64,000 nt of DNA from NCBI GenBank assembly GCA_024305405.1, contig JAKNDB010000098.1, forward strand, positions 1,763,501 to 1,827,500, given 5' to 3'. A program made the translations under genes and the position numbers. Under the pieces are notes generated by a model that saw only the letters and a program-made list of their open reading frames with translations, made no database searches and was not told the origin of the DNA. Shown one piece after another: positions 13,101 to 25,434 of this stretch (position 1 is the first letter of the stretch; every line of letters begins with the position of its first letter). Source of the stretch: Dirofilaria immitis (Eukaryota; Nematoda; Chromadorea; Rhabditida; Onchocercidae).

Positions 13101-16100
13101 TTTAGACTATTCTCGATATTTTACGTTACGAAATTTTACCACAATTACGGGTACATGAATTCTTTCAAGTTGACGTTGATAAATTGGTAGTAGAATTTGA
13201 AAAATACGTTAAAGGTATTGATTTCAAAATGATCAAATATTCAAATTAATAGAATGGTTTTATCCGAAGTCTATAGCTTTATCATGAATCTATCTTCTCC
13301 CGAAAATTGATGCATGAAATATTTCCCGATATTTATTTTATATACTATCGGAATAGATCATGTCATATGCAATAGTCATATGATCATATGATTTATTTTT
13401 GAATAGAATTTTCTTCTGAAAATTATTTTATCAATTTTTAAACTGATAAATTTTTAATGATAAAAATATTAGAAGGATCATCACTTGAAGTATGGGATGA
13501 AATGTTGGAATCGGAACCAGGATTGGAATGGAATCGATTTGGTTTCATTGTTGATATGAATCGTGCAAATAAAATTTTTAACAGAAAAAGGTGACGAATT
13601 TTGCTGATAATTTTCAAGTAATAATCTAATTATCTTTGCTGTAACAAAAGTTCTGGATTATTTACTTGAAATCAAGGGATTTGAGTTAAATTAAATTCTT
13701 TAATTTATTAATTTCCATTGATAAAAATGATATTTATGATTATAAGAGAGTAAAAGAGAGAGATGGAGAAAGAGAGAGAGAGAGAGGAGAGGAGAGAGGA
13801 GGGGACATGTTTTGAAACATTGGATATTACAATAAACCTAAAAACTAAAATTAAACATTTTAAGTTTTAATTATTGATTTTAAAGAGATGATGCTTGCGA
13901 TGAGGCTGATAGACAATTTAAATGTACGGAAGCATTTCGAGCACATCTTCAATTTCTAAATGAACAAGCACTGAAAATAGCTTCGGGAATTATTGAAAAT
14001 GTTATACAAGCTTGTGCAGGACATATTGGTTATGAGCGTATTGATCATTTAGGACCGCGATTACGCGGATTTACCGAAGATCACGGTCTTGTCACACAGT
14101 AAGCGTATATACCGTCAAATACATCTATATTATTTAATTTAATTTTAAAATTTCTTTTCTTATTAAAAATCTATTAAGTAGTAAAACCAATTATCCCAAC
14201 TAGAATTAATCAGATCTTTCGATAAGTTAATTTTTATCAATCTATATATCATTTAATCAATTTGAAATTATTATTAATTTTAAATTTTACTTAATTATGC
14301 TAATTTATTAAGGGCTAATTATTGATTGAAGTGAAGATGAAATTATATGATAAAAATTACTATTATGAATATATCAAATAATAAATAAAATAATCGAATA
14401 AATTTTAATTAATTAATTAATTACAATAAATATTATATTAACAAATATCAATTATTTCCATTTCCTATTGTACCGAAATATTTTTAACTTTTTTTTGTCA
14501 AATATGGAATTAATTTTGAATAAATGAACATTTTCAAAGTTTAACTAATATCATATCCAGCAAATATCAATTATTTCCATATTAGATATACCATATCCTA
14601 ATACTGAAACATCATAACAACAAATATTAATTATATAATGTCAACAAATATCAAATATTTTCATTTCCTATTGTATTGAAATATCGTACCAGCAAATGTC
14701 AAATATTTTCATTTCCTACTGTATTGAAATATCGTATCAGCAAATGTCAAATATTTTCATTTTGCTATCGTATTGAAATATTTTCAGATATTTTGTACAA
14801 CTATTTCCATCATTGAATTCATGGCAAGATGAGGAGAAATTTGCCTATGATAATGAAAAAGCGATAAAAATAATGGCATGTAATGGTTGGGTGATGAATG
14901 ATAATCCATTACGAAATTTTGCACATTATCCATCACAGGTGATAAATAAATTTAAATTTTTTCCTAATTAAAATTTGATTTAGAAAATTCGTCAAATTTT
15001 TAGAGCTACTCCTTTCAAACGGTAAAATGGAATAGGAAATGAAATGGAATTATAATAGTTTAATATAAAATTAGCCTAATTGAAGAATACTACTGCATTT
15101 TTGCTTTTCTTCATTTTTTTGCTATAAATTTTTTTGATAAAATATGTTTAAAAAAAATAATTATTAATTAAACTCATGTTAATAGTAGTACTATTTGATG
15201 ATTGTTGGCAGCATTAAATGTGATAATTTTGATAACATTGAAATGTTATGTAATATTAATTGTACTAAATCATGATAATCTTAATACTAAATCATGAAAA
15301 ACTTGACGACAAGCAATTCTTAGCATTATTAAATTGTAAAAAAAAATTTTATACTATCTAAAATTTTGTATTAATCATATCAATTTTATTCGAACTTAAA
15401 TGATCTACCGTATTTGCTAAATATTTTGAGCTAATAAAATAAAATGTTAAAGAAATTGATTAATAGTTAAAATTTTTAATCTCGAATAATAAATTACTCA
15501 TTTTCTCTTTTATATTTGTTTTAAAATACAAATAACTTTCTATTTTAGGTCTACCTGATGAGACATTTGGTATGTTGGGGAGATTGTATTAAATTGAATT
15601 ACGGTGATAAGCCGGAAGATTGTCCGTATTTATGGGATTTGATGAAGAGATATACGTAAATTTTATGTTAAAATATTTTTATTTAAATTTCTATTCATTT
15701 TCAATTATTGTTAAAATCAGAAAATTGTTGTTAAAAATTTATTTCCAATTATTGTTAAAATGTTAAAATATTTTTATTTAAATTTCCATTCATTTCCAAT
15801 TATTATAAGATTATTACGGATAATTAAGACTAATTAAGCTTTTGATAATTAAGATTATTTTTTCACTCTTTTCTATTAACAAGAATTTTAATTATTCTAA
15901 ATTATTATAAAATTGGACAAGCAGCTTACAGCCTAAAATTGCAATAGCCAGAGCAACATTATCCTAGGTATTATTTGATATCATAATTATTTAATGCAAT
16001 AATCAAATAATCTCATTTTATCACCAATATTTCAATATCTGCTATAATTTTCAACTTATTAAAATTTAAACACATTTAATTAGCTATGATTAATTAATAA

Positions 16101-18716
16101 ATTTATATGATAAATAACATTTTCCTCATTTTAGCCAACGTTGCGCAAAGATATTTCACGGTTTACGTATTGATAATTGTCACAGTACACCGATACATGT
16201 TGCTGAGGTATATATATATGTTTCCACATAACACATATTTTTTTGTTGCTAATTATAAAATTTAATTTGACGTAAAATATTGTTATTAAAAAAATTTAAT
16301 ATATTATTATTGTATTTTTTAGAGCAATTTTTAATATCTTTTAAACATTACCGTAATTTATGATTACTGTATTTTACCGTAACCTTTTTGTTGCTACTGT
16401 TATTACTGTAAATTTGTAATTTTACTACCGTAATATTTTGTGGTAATTTTAGTATCTTTTAAATATTACTGTAATGTTTTTTTGATAATTTTTTAATATT
16501 ACTGCAATTTTCTCTTTTTATTTCAATTTTTAGTATCTATTGAAAGCTGCTCGTGAAATACGACCAGATATCTATGTGACAGCGGAGCTTTTTACACAAA
16601 GTGAAAATTTGGATAATATTTTTGTAAATCGACTTGGAATAACTTCTTTAATACGAGGTATTAATTATATTATAATTTAAACATTTTCTAATTGGAAATT
16701 AATTAAAATTTAATTGAATTTTTTTAATCATTTAATTAAAATTTAATTATAATTTTAGAAGCTCAAAATGCTCCAATAAGTTTTGAACAAGGACGTCTTA
16801 TTTATCGTTATGGTGGTGATGTATTAGGTGGTTTTATACAAAAACAATCCAAGATGCAACATCATGTGTAGCACCAGCTTTCTTTTTGATCAAACTCATG
16901 ATAATCCATCAGCTATCGAGGTAATAATCAATAATTTCTTATTGTTATCACTAGTTTAAACTGTTACAACGATATGCCATAATCAATGATATGTAGCTTT
17001 TTTTTCAATCAAACTCATGATAATCTATCAGTTATCGAGGTAATAAATCAGTTATTTAATTATATCAATTAGTTTTTATTGTTATTAGTAGCTTGCTCAA
17101 TGATAATAATCAGTGATAGATCAATTAATATTTTATCATTGTTGATAATTAAAATTATTACAAACAATATTAATTAATAGTATTAATTAATTAATATTTT
17201 ATTATTAATTTCTTTTATTTACACTGATTGATTAGTGCAATGATATAAATAAAATAAATTGAAATTAAAATTTTATTTTCCTATGCTAAATATAAGAATT
17301 AAAATTTAATTTTTCCTCAAATAGTATAAATATTTAAATTATTTTATAATAAAATAATTTATATATAATTTAGTATTTTAAATTTAATTAAAATATGAAA
17401 AATTTTTTTATATTATTAATAGTATTTAATTAATTGATTTCTTTCTTTTTTTTTTTTTTTAAATATTAATTTTAGAAACGTTCTGTTTATGATTGTATAC
17501 CAACAGCAGCTATGTTAGCAATGGCAAATTGTGGTATCGGTAGTGTTCGAGGATATGATGAACTTGTCCCGTATAAAGTAAATTATAATTAATATATCAT
17601 CAGGCCAAAAGAGATATCATGCCATAAATAAACTTGACTATTTTAATAAACTTGGCTATTTTAATTTTTAAATAAACATGGCTATTTTAATTTTTGAAAT
17701 TATTATTATATATTTGATAATTTATTTAATATATCAATAAGCTAAGAGATATCATATCAAAAATAAACTTGGTTATTTTAATTTTTCTTTAACAATGATA
17801 TATTTGATAATTTAATAAAATTAATTTAGAATTCATTCTTTTGATACGTTGGAATAATCATATCAGTTTGTTTTTTTTTCAAAATTTTGAATTAATTTTA
17901 AATAAATTATTAACATTCAAAATATTAAATCAATTTTATCAAATTATCACACTCTTTGATAGGTTATTATTTAAAAATGTTTGACAACATAGAAAAAAAT
18001 GATTGAATTGATAAATTAGTGATATATATTGCAGGTAGATATTTTCTTCATTTATTTGTCTTTCAAAAATTAACCTCTATCATATCTCTATCATATTTTT
18101 AAAATTCCTATCATATCATATAATATTGGATTTTTTAAAATTATCATATCATATGGTATTGACTAAAAGATATTAAATAAATAATCTATTATTCTATTTT
18201 AATAAAATGTTCTCTATTCTATTCTGATTAAAATATCTAATTTTCTATTCTATTCCATCAAATATTATTAAAATTTTAGATAGATGTTGTTCATGAAAAG
18301 CGTAATTATACGACATGGAATGAAGTAATGCAATCACCTGCAATTATTCCAGCACGTGCTGCATTAAATCGATTGCATGTTTGGCTTGCAGAACATAATT
18401 ATACTCAAGTATTTATCTACTAATTAATAATTCGAAATTACTTTTAAGAAATTATCTATTCTATTTTTATAATACTTTACGGAAAAAATTAATTAATTAA
18501 CTGATTGATTGATTGATTGATCGAGAATTGATGTCTATTTTCATGTTCTTTAATTCAAAATTTTTAGATTTATGTTGATCAACGTACACCAGATATTATA
18601 GCAATAACACGATATAATCCGATAACACATGATAAAGTTATCATGATTGCATATACTGCATTTAATAAGCATTCAATTTGTCATGATTGTCCAAATGTTG
18701 ATGATTTAACATTTAC

Positions 18717-18766
<50 letters not shown>

Positions 18767-21700
18767 TATATTAATTAAATATTTAATTAATTAATTTTTT
18801 TCCTTCAAAATAATTTATCACTTCTTTTTATATTATCAGTAAACGTGATTTATAAGAGATAGTTTGATTGAATGATTGATATTTCGAGAAATTGATCTAT
18901 TCCTACTTTTTATGGTAAAAAAAAGAGAAAAATCAATATTATATAAAATTTGATATATTTAACATTATCAATATTTTTGATAATATAATTTTAATATAGT
19001 ACTATAAAAGATTATTCTTCAAATCTATTTCTAATATATTAAATTTTAAAAATTTAAGTACGAATTTTTTTAACAAAATTTAATTACTGTATCATTACAG
19101 TACAATGATTTGGAATGATTTCGATTCTATTTTTATTTTTGACTTTTTTTTATAATTAACTTAAAAATAAAGTAAGAAATTAAAAAAAAGGTACGGGTTT
19201 TTCGTTTTTTAGGTTTATTGGATGAAATTTTATTGGAAATTGAATTTCAATATAGAGATAAAGAAAATTATCAAGGTATATTATAACTTATAACTATAAT
19301 ATTTCATCAAATTATCAAAAATTATTTTAAATTAAAAGAAAAACTTTTTTTTATTATAAATAAATGTTCAAAGAAAGAGGAGAAAAAAATATAAGAAAAG
19401 TTACAGAAAGTATTGATAAGATTATTGGTTTAAATGGTGCTAAAGTGGAAATTCGGGAACATTTAAGAGATGTTAATTCAAAATTAGCAGTCATTAAACA
19501 ATATGAAATAAATGGTAAACTTCATTTGAAATATTTCCCATCCGGATCAGTAATCGTTATAAAGTAAGCCAAAATTATTATCTATTATCAGTTAAAATTG
19601 TATAATTGATAAGAATTGAATTATTCAAAGTATGTAAAATATGAGAAATTAAAATAATCATTTAGCTACTTACTCATAATAAATTAAAAAAAAATAATTT
19701 GCTTAGCTGAAATAAAGCAATTAAAATTGAGCTGTTAATAGAAATTTTATCAACAAATATTTGATAATGATGTTTATCAAATCATTTTATTCAATAAATA
19801 GATGAATAGCTTTAGTAATATTAATAAAATTTTTTATTAAAAAAATCTTTCTTCTACACTTCTAAGATAAGTTTTAGATTTTTAAGTTTTTAAATTCAAA
19901 TCTTTTCATTTAACAGAGTATCACCAATCAAGAAAGCAATCGATGCAATCAAATTGATTGATGATTATTTATCGGGAAAGAATGATTTCATAAAAACATG
20001 TAAGTATCTGTGTATGTATCACCATTTACAACCAATCAAAAATTCCCGTATCATAAAAATATCCGATTATTCAACGTGAAAACTTTGTGATAAGAAAATT
20101 TACATTATCTGTTTGAAATATTGCCAAGAAATTTCTATGCAAAATTTAATACCTAATTTTTATAATTTTTAGCTTTTATCAAGGCGCTAGAACAATTAAC
20201 CTTACAAAATTACAATATGCTTCTATTTCGATGTAACGCAGAAGATCATGATGATTTTGGATCAGGCTCTTATAATATACCTAATTGGAAAGCATTAAAT
20301 TATTGTGGTTTACAAGGTTCATTTTTAATCGACTTCTCGACTAAATTCAGATTCAACACTAAAATTTTAAACTTTAGAATTAAATAATCTGTTCAGGTAT
20401 TGAGGAATAAATTTTAGAACTAAATAATCCGTTCAGATATTGATGAGCGAGTTTTAGAACTAAATAATCTATTCAGGTACTGATGAGCGAGTTTAATAAT
20501 TAAATAATCTGTTCAGGTATTGATAAACTTTTAAAACTTTTTTAAATCATTTTAAATTTGATATATATATTTTTTTTTAAATTAATAAGAATTTATTCAG
20601 TAAAATGCTACTAAAATAAATATTAACATGAAGATAATTTAATATCAAAAAAAATTATCAAATATCAAAAATTATCAATATCACTGTTTATATCATTTAT
20701 AAATCCGATCATCTAAACTTATTTCGAGAATATATATTAAATCGTTCCATTTATGCCTATTGATTGTCGAAAAATATTTTCTTTTTTTCTTCATTCATTA
20801 GAATACTGGAATAGGAATTAAAAAGAAATTTATAAATAATTTTGAAAAGATAAATGATAATGATAAAATAAATATTAGTTAAAAATAAATTTAATTTTAG
20901 GTTTATTACCATATTTGAATGATATACGATTTTATAATGATCTTGGCCATCCAATATGTCAAAATTTACGTGATGGTTTATGGCTTTGTGATTATATTTA
21001 TCATAGGCTCAATAAATGTAATCCATTATTAGCAGAAATTGCTCGTATTATTCAAACTTTATTTTTACCACTTCATGATGTACCGTATGATTTAAGGCCT
21101 CGTTATTTTGAGGCATTATTTTCGCTAATTTATGAAACAATATTGGAACAATTGATGAAAAATTAACTTCGTTAGTTCTGATTTTTTTTTTTTTAAATTC
21201 AATGATATTAAATTGATATGATAAATTAAATAATTATTGCAAATTAATATGATATTTCTATTATCATATAAATTAATGCATCCAAAATATTTCTAATTTA
21301 ATTACAACAATTAATTAATTATTTTAAATTATCAATGAACAATTTGTTATAGCGAAAATTTTTATATTTATTTATTGATAAATATGTTTTGAAAATTTTG
21401 TTTAATTTTAATTTGTGCGTAATTAATTAATTAATTAATCTAATAATTTTATAGACCATTTATAACAGCATCAATATATGTTCAAACGTTAGCGTTATCA
21501 TCCGTATCATTCCTTGGAGCAGTTAAAAATGCTAAATTATCAGTGCTACCAAATGGATATAAAACGGCAGATGAGCTACCTTCATCGCTTTCTGCTGGTT
21601 TACCACATTTTGCGACAGGAATTTGGCGAAATTGGGGACGTGATACGTTTATCGCATTACCTGGTTGTTGCCTTGTTACCGGTAGATTTGAGGATGCACG

Positions 21701-24700
21701 GTAATATTTTCATTTATACGTATTATTCTTGTAAAATTTAATTTTTTTTGTTTACTTAATTAATGATATGATTTATGATAAAATATCTGAAGCTTTCTAA
21801 AATTTATAGAATCAAATTAATTAATTGATTCAATTTTGTGTGAGCAGAATTAATATCAGACTTATTTATATTTACTTATCAATATGAGGATCTTTTCCAA
21901 TATTACAAATACCGTAACAAGATTAATCAAGATTTCTGCATCAATAATAAATACCGTAACAAAATCACCGAAGATTTGTATATCAATGCAAGCACTGTAA
22001 GAAAATCAACGAAGAACTTTTATATGCAAAAATAACTGTATAAATAGGATTTTGTATAAATACCATAATCAGATCAATCAAGGGCCTAAATGAGATGGGC
22101 TACTGTATAAGAGATCAATTAAGGGTCGTCGTGAGCACAAAATACCGTAGCATGATCGATTGATATTTGCATACTAAGCATCTGATTCAGAAAATTCAAG
22201 CACAACAAATGAAATTAAAATGAGATGGAAAAAAAGAATTTAGCTCGAAATAAAAATCCATGATTAAAGTTAATAAAGATTGTTAGTTGCATACTGTAAC
22301 GAAATATCTTCATCTTACTGTATTTTCTATTATTATCATTTTCAAAAAAAAAAAATGTTTTTGCAGAAATTTAATCTTATCATATGGTGGTGCAATGCGA
22401 CATGGTATGATACCGAATCTTTAGATGAAGGTCATGGGTCACGTTATAATGCTCGTGATGCTGTATGGTTTTGGTTATATGCTATTATAAAATATATTGA
22501 AATTGTTCCAAATGGTAATGAAATTCTCAAAAATAAATTACTTCGTATATTCATCAACGATGATACCATTTATGGAAATGATTTAACTGTAAGTAAAAAT
22601 TAATTTAAACAATTTATTAATTAATATTATACAGGTAATAATTTTCATATAATTATATGAATTATATTTTAATCAATATAATTTAATTTTAACAATTTTT
22701 TTTTTTTTTTTTAAAGGAACAATATCTTGCTGATACAATGCAAGAAACACTTATGCGACATTTTAATGGTATTGAATTTATTGAACGTAATGCTGGCAAA
22801 CAAATTGATGATTGTATGCAAGAAGAAGGTAAATTTTAATTAATTAATTTTTGATAAAAAAAATAAGTTTGAATTTGATAACAATTATTAAATGATATTA
22901 AGTTATTAAGTAATAATTTATTTTAAGGTTTTCATATTAAAGCATATGTTGATCATAATACGGGTTTCATCTATGGTGGTAATTTATACAATTGTGGTAC
23001 ATGGATGGATAAAATGGGAAGTTCGGAAAAAGCTGGTAATAAAGGTTGGCCAGCAACACCACGTGATGGTGCAGCTGTTGAATTACAAGGCCTTTGTTAT
23101 GCTGTAATTGAAAAATTGGATAAATTATATGAGCAAAAATTTTATCCATATAAAGGAGTGGTATCAACAACTGGTTTGTACTATAATTGTAATTTATGCA
23201 AAAATTTAATATTTGTATAAAATTATATAAGTAATCAATTACTTATATAATTTTCAAAAAATTTTATAATTTCCAATTTGTACATCTTTTTTGATATTTT
23301 TATAATTGAAAAAAAAGAAAATCAAATGTCATTGCTAAGAAAGTTATTGCATCCAAATAATTAAAAAATTTGAAATTATATATGAAATGAATAGAATTCA
23401 AAAAATTTGAGAAAAATTCCAAATTTTTTATTTTTATTTAAAAAAATTTTTTTTAATCTCAATATTTTAATCTTGACAAAATCAATATTTAAATATTTTA
23501 ATCTCGATAAAATCAATATCTGAATATTTTAATCTCGATAAAATCAATATTTAAATATGATAAATTTATAGGAAATAATGAAATATGGACATGGAACAAA
23601 TGGGCAAATATGATGAGAAATAATTTTGAACGTTTTTTTACGTTACAAATGATGATTCATCAGAATACGTAAATAGACGTGGAATAATTAAAGATACTTA
23701 TCATTCTACTCAAGGTTATACGGATTATCAATTAAGGCCAAATTTCTCGATTACTTTAGCTGTTGTAAGGTTTTTTTTTTGGTTTAATAATATATATTCA
23801 TTTAAAATATTTTTTGATGTAATTTCTGAAATTTGAAATTTAAATTTTAAAGTATAGAATTTAAAGGAATTGATAAGTTTAAAATTTAATAAAAATTATT
23901 TTATAAATTTTTTTCTTTGTTGATTTTAGGCTCCAAGATTAATGAGCCCAGAAAAAGCTTGGCATGTATTGGAAATTGCAGAAAAGTATTACTTGGACCA
24001 TTGGGTATTAAAACTCTTGATCCAAGGTAGTATAAGATGAAATTATTGATAAACTAAAACAAATAAATAACATCTATCATGATTATTTAATCTCTTAATC
24101 AATGCTACATAATTGATCTGTATTACTATAAATTAAATACATTTTATAGTAACTGAACTGATAAGAATAATCTTACAATTATTTGATAAATGAGAAAATT
24201 CATTAAACTGCTTTACAGTGATTATAATTATTGTCCATTCTATAATCAAGATGATGATAGTACAGATAAGAAGATAGCTCGAGGTTGGAGTTATCATCAA
24301 GGACCGGTACATTCATTTATCATTTATTTAAAAAAAAAAATATAAATTCCAAAATTTTCTCTTTTTTTCTAATTTTTTAAATTTTAAATTTATATTAATT
24401 CCTATACGATTATTTAATTTCCAATAACAAAAATGTAATTTTGAAAGAGAAAATTTTTTAAATTTAAATATTTTTTCTTTTGAATTGAATTTAAATTTGA
24501 AATTAAAATTTTTATTTGTTTTTATATTTCGAGAATTTTTAATAAATAATTTTTCTTTTCTTTTTTTTTTAAAGGAATGGTTATGGGTGGCAATGTTTTT
24601 TATCGAGCAAAATTAGCAATAGCAAAAGTGATAAGCAATGATCGAAATGATAAGAAATTTTATGAGAATGCTAAACGATTTGTTCGATCACGAATGGGCA

Positions 24701-24867
24701 TATATTGGGAGTATTTGAAATGCTCAACTTGGACATCATTACCTGAATTAACAAATGATAATGGTACTTCATGTTATCATTCATGTGGTGCACAAGCATG
24801 GAGTATTGGTTGTTTATTGGAAACAGTTGATGAATTATATGAATTACATAAATTTGTAAAAATTTAA
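10186..24867 (+). CDS. AGL: Glycogen debranching enzyme (4-alpha-glucanotransferase / amylo-1,6-glucosidase)
   Basis: Bifunctional cytosolic enzyme of glycogen breakdown. It moves the maltotriosyl stub left by phosphorylase to another chain (GH13-type N-terminal half) and then hydrolyses the remaining alpha-1,6 glucose (GH133-type C-terminal half). I can place 30 exons with consistent splice phases. They add up to about 1,513 residues, close to the roughly 1,530 of human AGL. The start is the first ATG in exon 1 (10186), and translation ends at the TAA at 24865-24867 just after the conserved QAWSI...LLETVDELY tail. Introns are mostly 100-900 bp and several hold tandem repeats. Eight exon positions need one extra base in a homopolymer to keep frame (12571, 16851, 16883, 21158, 22420, 23633, 23982, 24585). 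All key motifs survive, so I read this as a functional gene in an error-bearing assembly. Family identity is very secure; single exon ends are less so. Confidence 0.95.
13739..13806. repeat. GA-rich microsatellite in AGL intron 8
   Basis: Imperfect (GA)n/(GGA)n purine tract between exons 8 and 9. Ordinary intronic simple sequence. Confidence 0.85.
14443..14787 (+). repeat. 48-49-bp tandem repeat running into the exon 10 acceptor of AGL
   Basis: Units of the form CAAATATCAAATATTTTCAT, then TTCCTATTGTATTGAAATAT. Clear copies start at about 14644, 14693 and 14741, and weaker ones from 14443. The final unit changes into ATTGAAATATTTTCAG, which is the 3' splice site of exon 10. Confidence 0.8.
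16316..16500. repeat. ACCGTAA/TACTGTA motif cluster in AGL intron 12
   Basis: Repeated TACTGTATTTTACCGTAA-like words plus AGTATCTTTTAAATATTACTG copies. Related words recur at 21905-22165, 35640-35960 and 46845-47065, so this looks like a dispersed short-motif family. Confidence 0.5.
16989..17050 (+). repeat. Degenerate copy of the end of AGL exon 14 with its 5' splice site
   Basis: This segment repeats the last ~50 bases of exon 14 plus the donor. Both copies contain ATCAAACTCATGATAATC, then ATCA(G)TTATCGAG followed by GTAATAA. It sits about 120 bp downstream in the intron and has lost part of the coding sequence. Confidence 0.8.
18719..18762 (+). repeat. (AAT)n microsatellite at the 5' splice site of AGL intron 17
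   Basis: The donor reads ACTG|GTAATAATAAT and the AAT run starts inside the splice-site consensus itself, with about 14 repeats. Length changes here would leave the exon untouched. Confidence 0.8.
20366..20526 (+). repeat. 47-bp tandem repeat in AGL intron 21
   Basis: About four units of TTTTAGAACTAAATAATC, then TGTTCAGGTATTGATGAGCG. The unit contains TTCAG|GTATTG, an acceptor directly followed by a donor. Confidence 0.8.
21905..22165 (+). repeat. Diverged repeats with ATACCGTAAC motif in AGL intron 23
   Basis: Roughly five units of about 50 bp, each with AATACCGTAAC(A)AAATCA(A/C)CGAAGATTT or a decayed form. They lie between exons 23 and 24. Confidence 0.6.
23219..23254. repeat. Perfect palindrome with 17-bp arms in AGL intron 26
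   Basis: The arm AAAATTATATAAGTAAT is followed by CA and then its exact reverse complement. It lies about 45 bp after the exon 26 donor. Confidence 0.85.
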
Positions 24868-24945
24868 AAAATTAAACTTAATATTTTAATTAATCAAAAA
24901 AAGCATAAATTTAGGATTTTCTTAAAAATTAAAATTTTCAAAATT

Positions 24946-25434
24946 ATCAAATTTATCTTATCATACTTTTAGATGAGATATTTCAATCTATTTCTAATTT
25001 ATCTTATCATATATTTTTAGATGAAATATATATTTGAATCTGTTTTTAATTTATCTTGTCATTTAGATGGCATTTTTGAGTCGATTTTTGATTTATCTTA
25101 TCTCATTTTTAGATGAGATATTTGAATCGATTTTTATCTTATCACATTTTCAGATGAGATATTTGGATCTATTTTTAATTTATCCTATCATATTCCTAGA
25201 TGAAATATTTGAATAGATTCTTCTCTGTTTTTAAAAATTCATAAAAAAATTTCACGATTCGAAAGAAAAAATTTGATTTTGAAATTTTCCAAATTTTGAA
25301 ACTTAATAAAATCGAATTAGTCTTACCACATTTTTAGATGAGATGTTTTAATCTATTTTTAATTAATCTTATCATTTAAATGAGATATTTAAACCGATTT
25401 TCAATCCATCTTATCATATTTTTAGATGAAAGAG
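24946..25434 (+). repeat. 50-60-bp tandem repeat just downstream of AGL
   Basis: Eight or so diverged units built of TTTTTAGATGAGATATTT, GAATC(G/T)ATTTTTAATTTATC and TTATCATA. The array starts about 80 bp after the AGL stop codon, so its first units may lie in the 3' UTR. Confidence 0.75.

Larger units (their letters stand above)
10186..17577 (+). other. AGL: AGL transferase half: exons 1-15 and catalytic motifs
   Basis: Exons: 10186-10312, 10848-11025, 11138-11350, 11800-11848, 12173-12295, 12545-12702, 13106-13214, 13473-13590, 13886-14098, 14788-14938, 15549-15655, 16135-16207, 16534-16657, 16759-16920, 17476-17577. Exon 3 carries [14 protein letters not shown]. Exon 5 carries [12 protein letters not shown] (GH13 region I). 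Exon 12 carries [16 protein letters not shown], whose Asp matches the transferase nucleophile. Exon 13 carries [14 protein letters not shown], whose Glu matches the acid/base. Exon 14 carries FDQTHDN, the third carboxylate. Exon 15 has the conserved GYDELVPY. Exon 14 alone needs two homopolymer corrections. Exons 9 and 13 are especially close to the vertebrate sequence by memory. Confidence 0.88.
18280..24867 (+). other. AGL: AGL middle and amylo-1,6-glucosidase half: exons 16-30
   Basis: Exons: 18280-18408, 18568-18718, 19213-19275, 19374-19563, 19917-19999, 20173-20316, 20901-21170, 21455-21700, 22367-22588, 22717-22828, 22928-23173, 23572-23764, 23930-24026, 24219-24306, 24575-24867. Landmarks are [15 protein letters not shown] (exon 17), VEIREHL (exon 19), [16 protein letters not shown] (exons 21/22), [11 protein letters not shown] with the conserved Asp (exon 23), [14 protein letters not shown] (exon 24), [10 protein letters not shown] and [10 protein letters not shown] (exon 26), DYQLRPNF (exon 27) and SYHQGPEWLW (exons 29/30). 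The exon 19 acceptor (TTCAAAG) and the exon 22 donor (GTTAGT, usable only after a +1 A correction) are the least certain borders. Confidence 0.85.
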
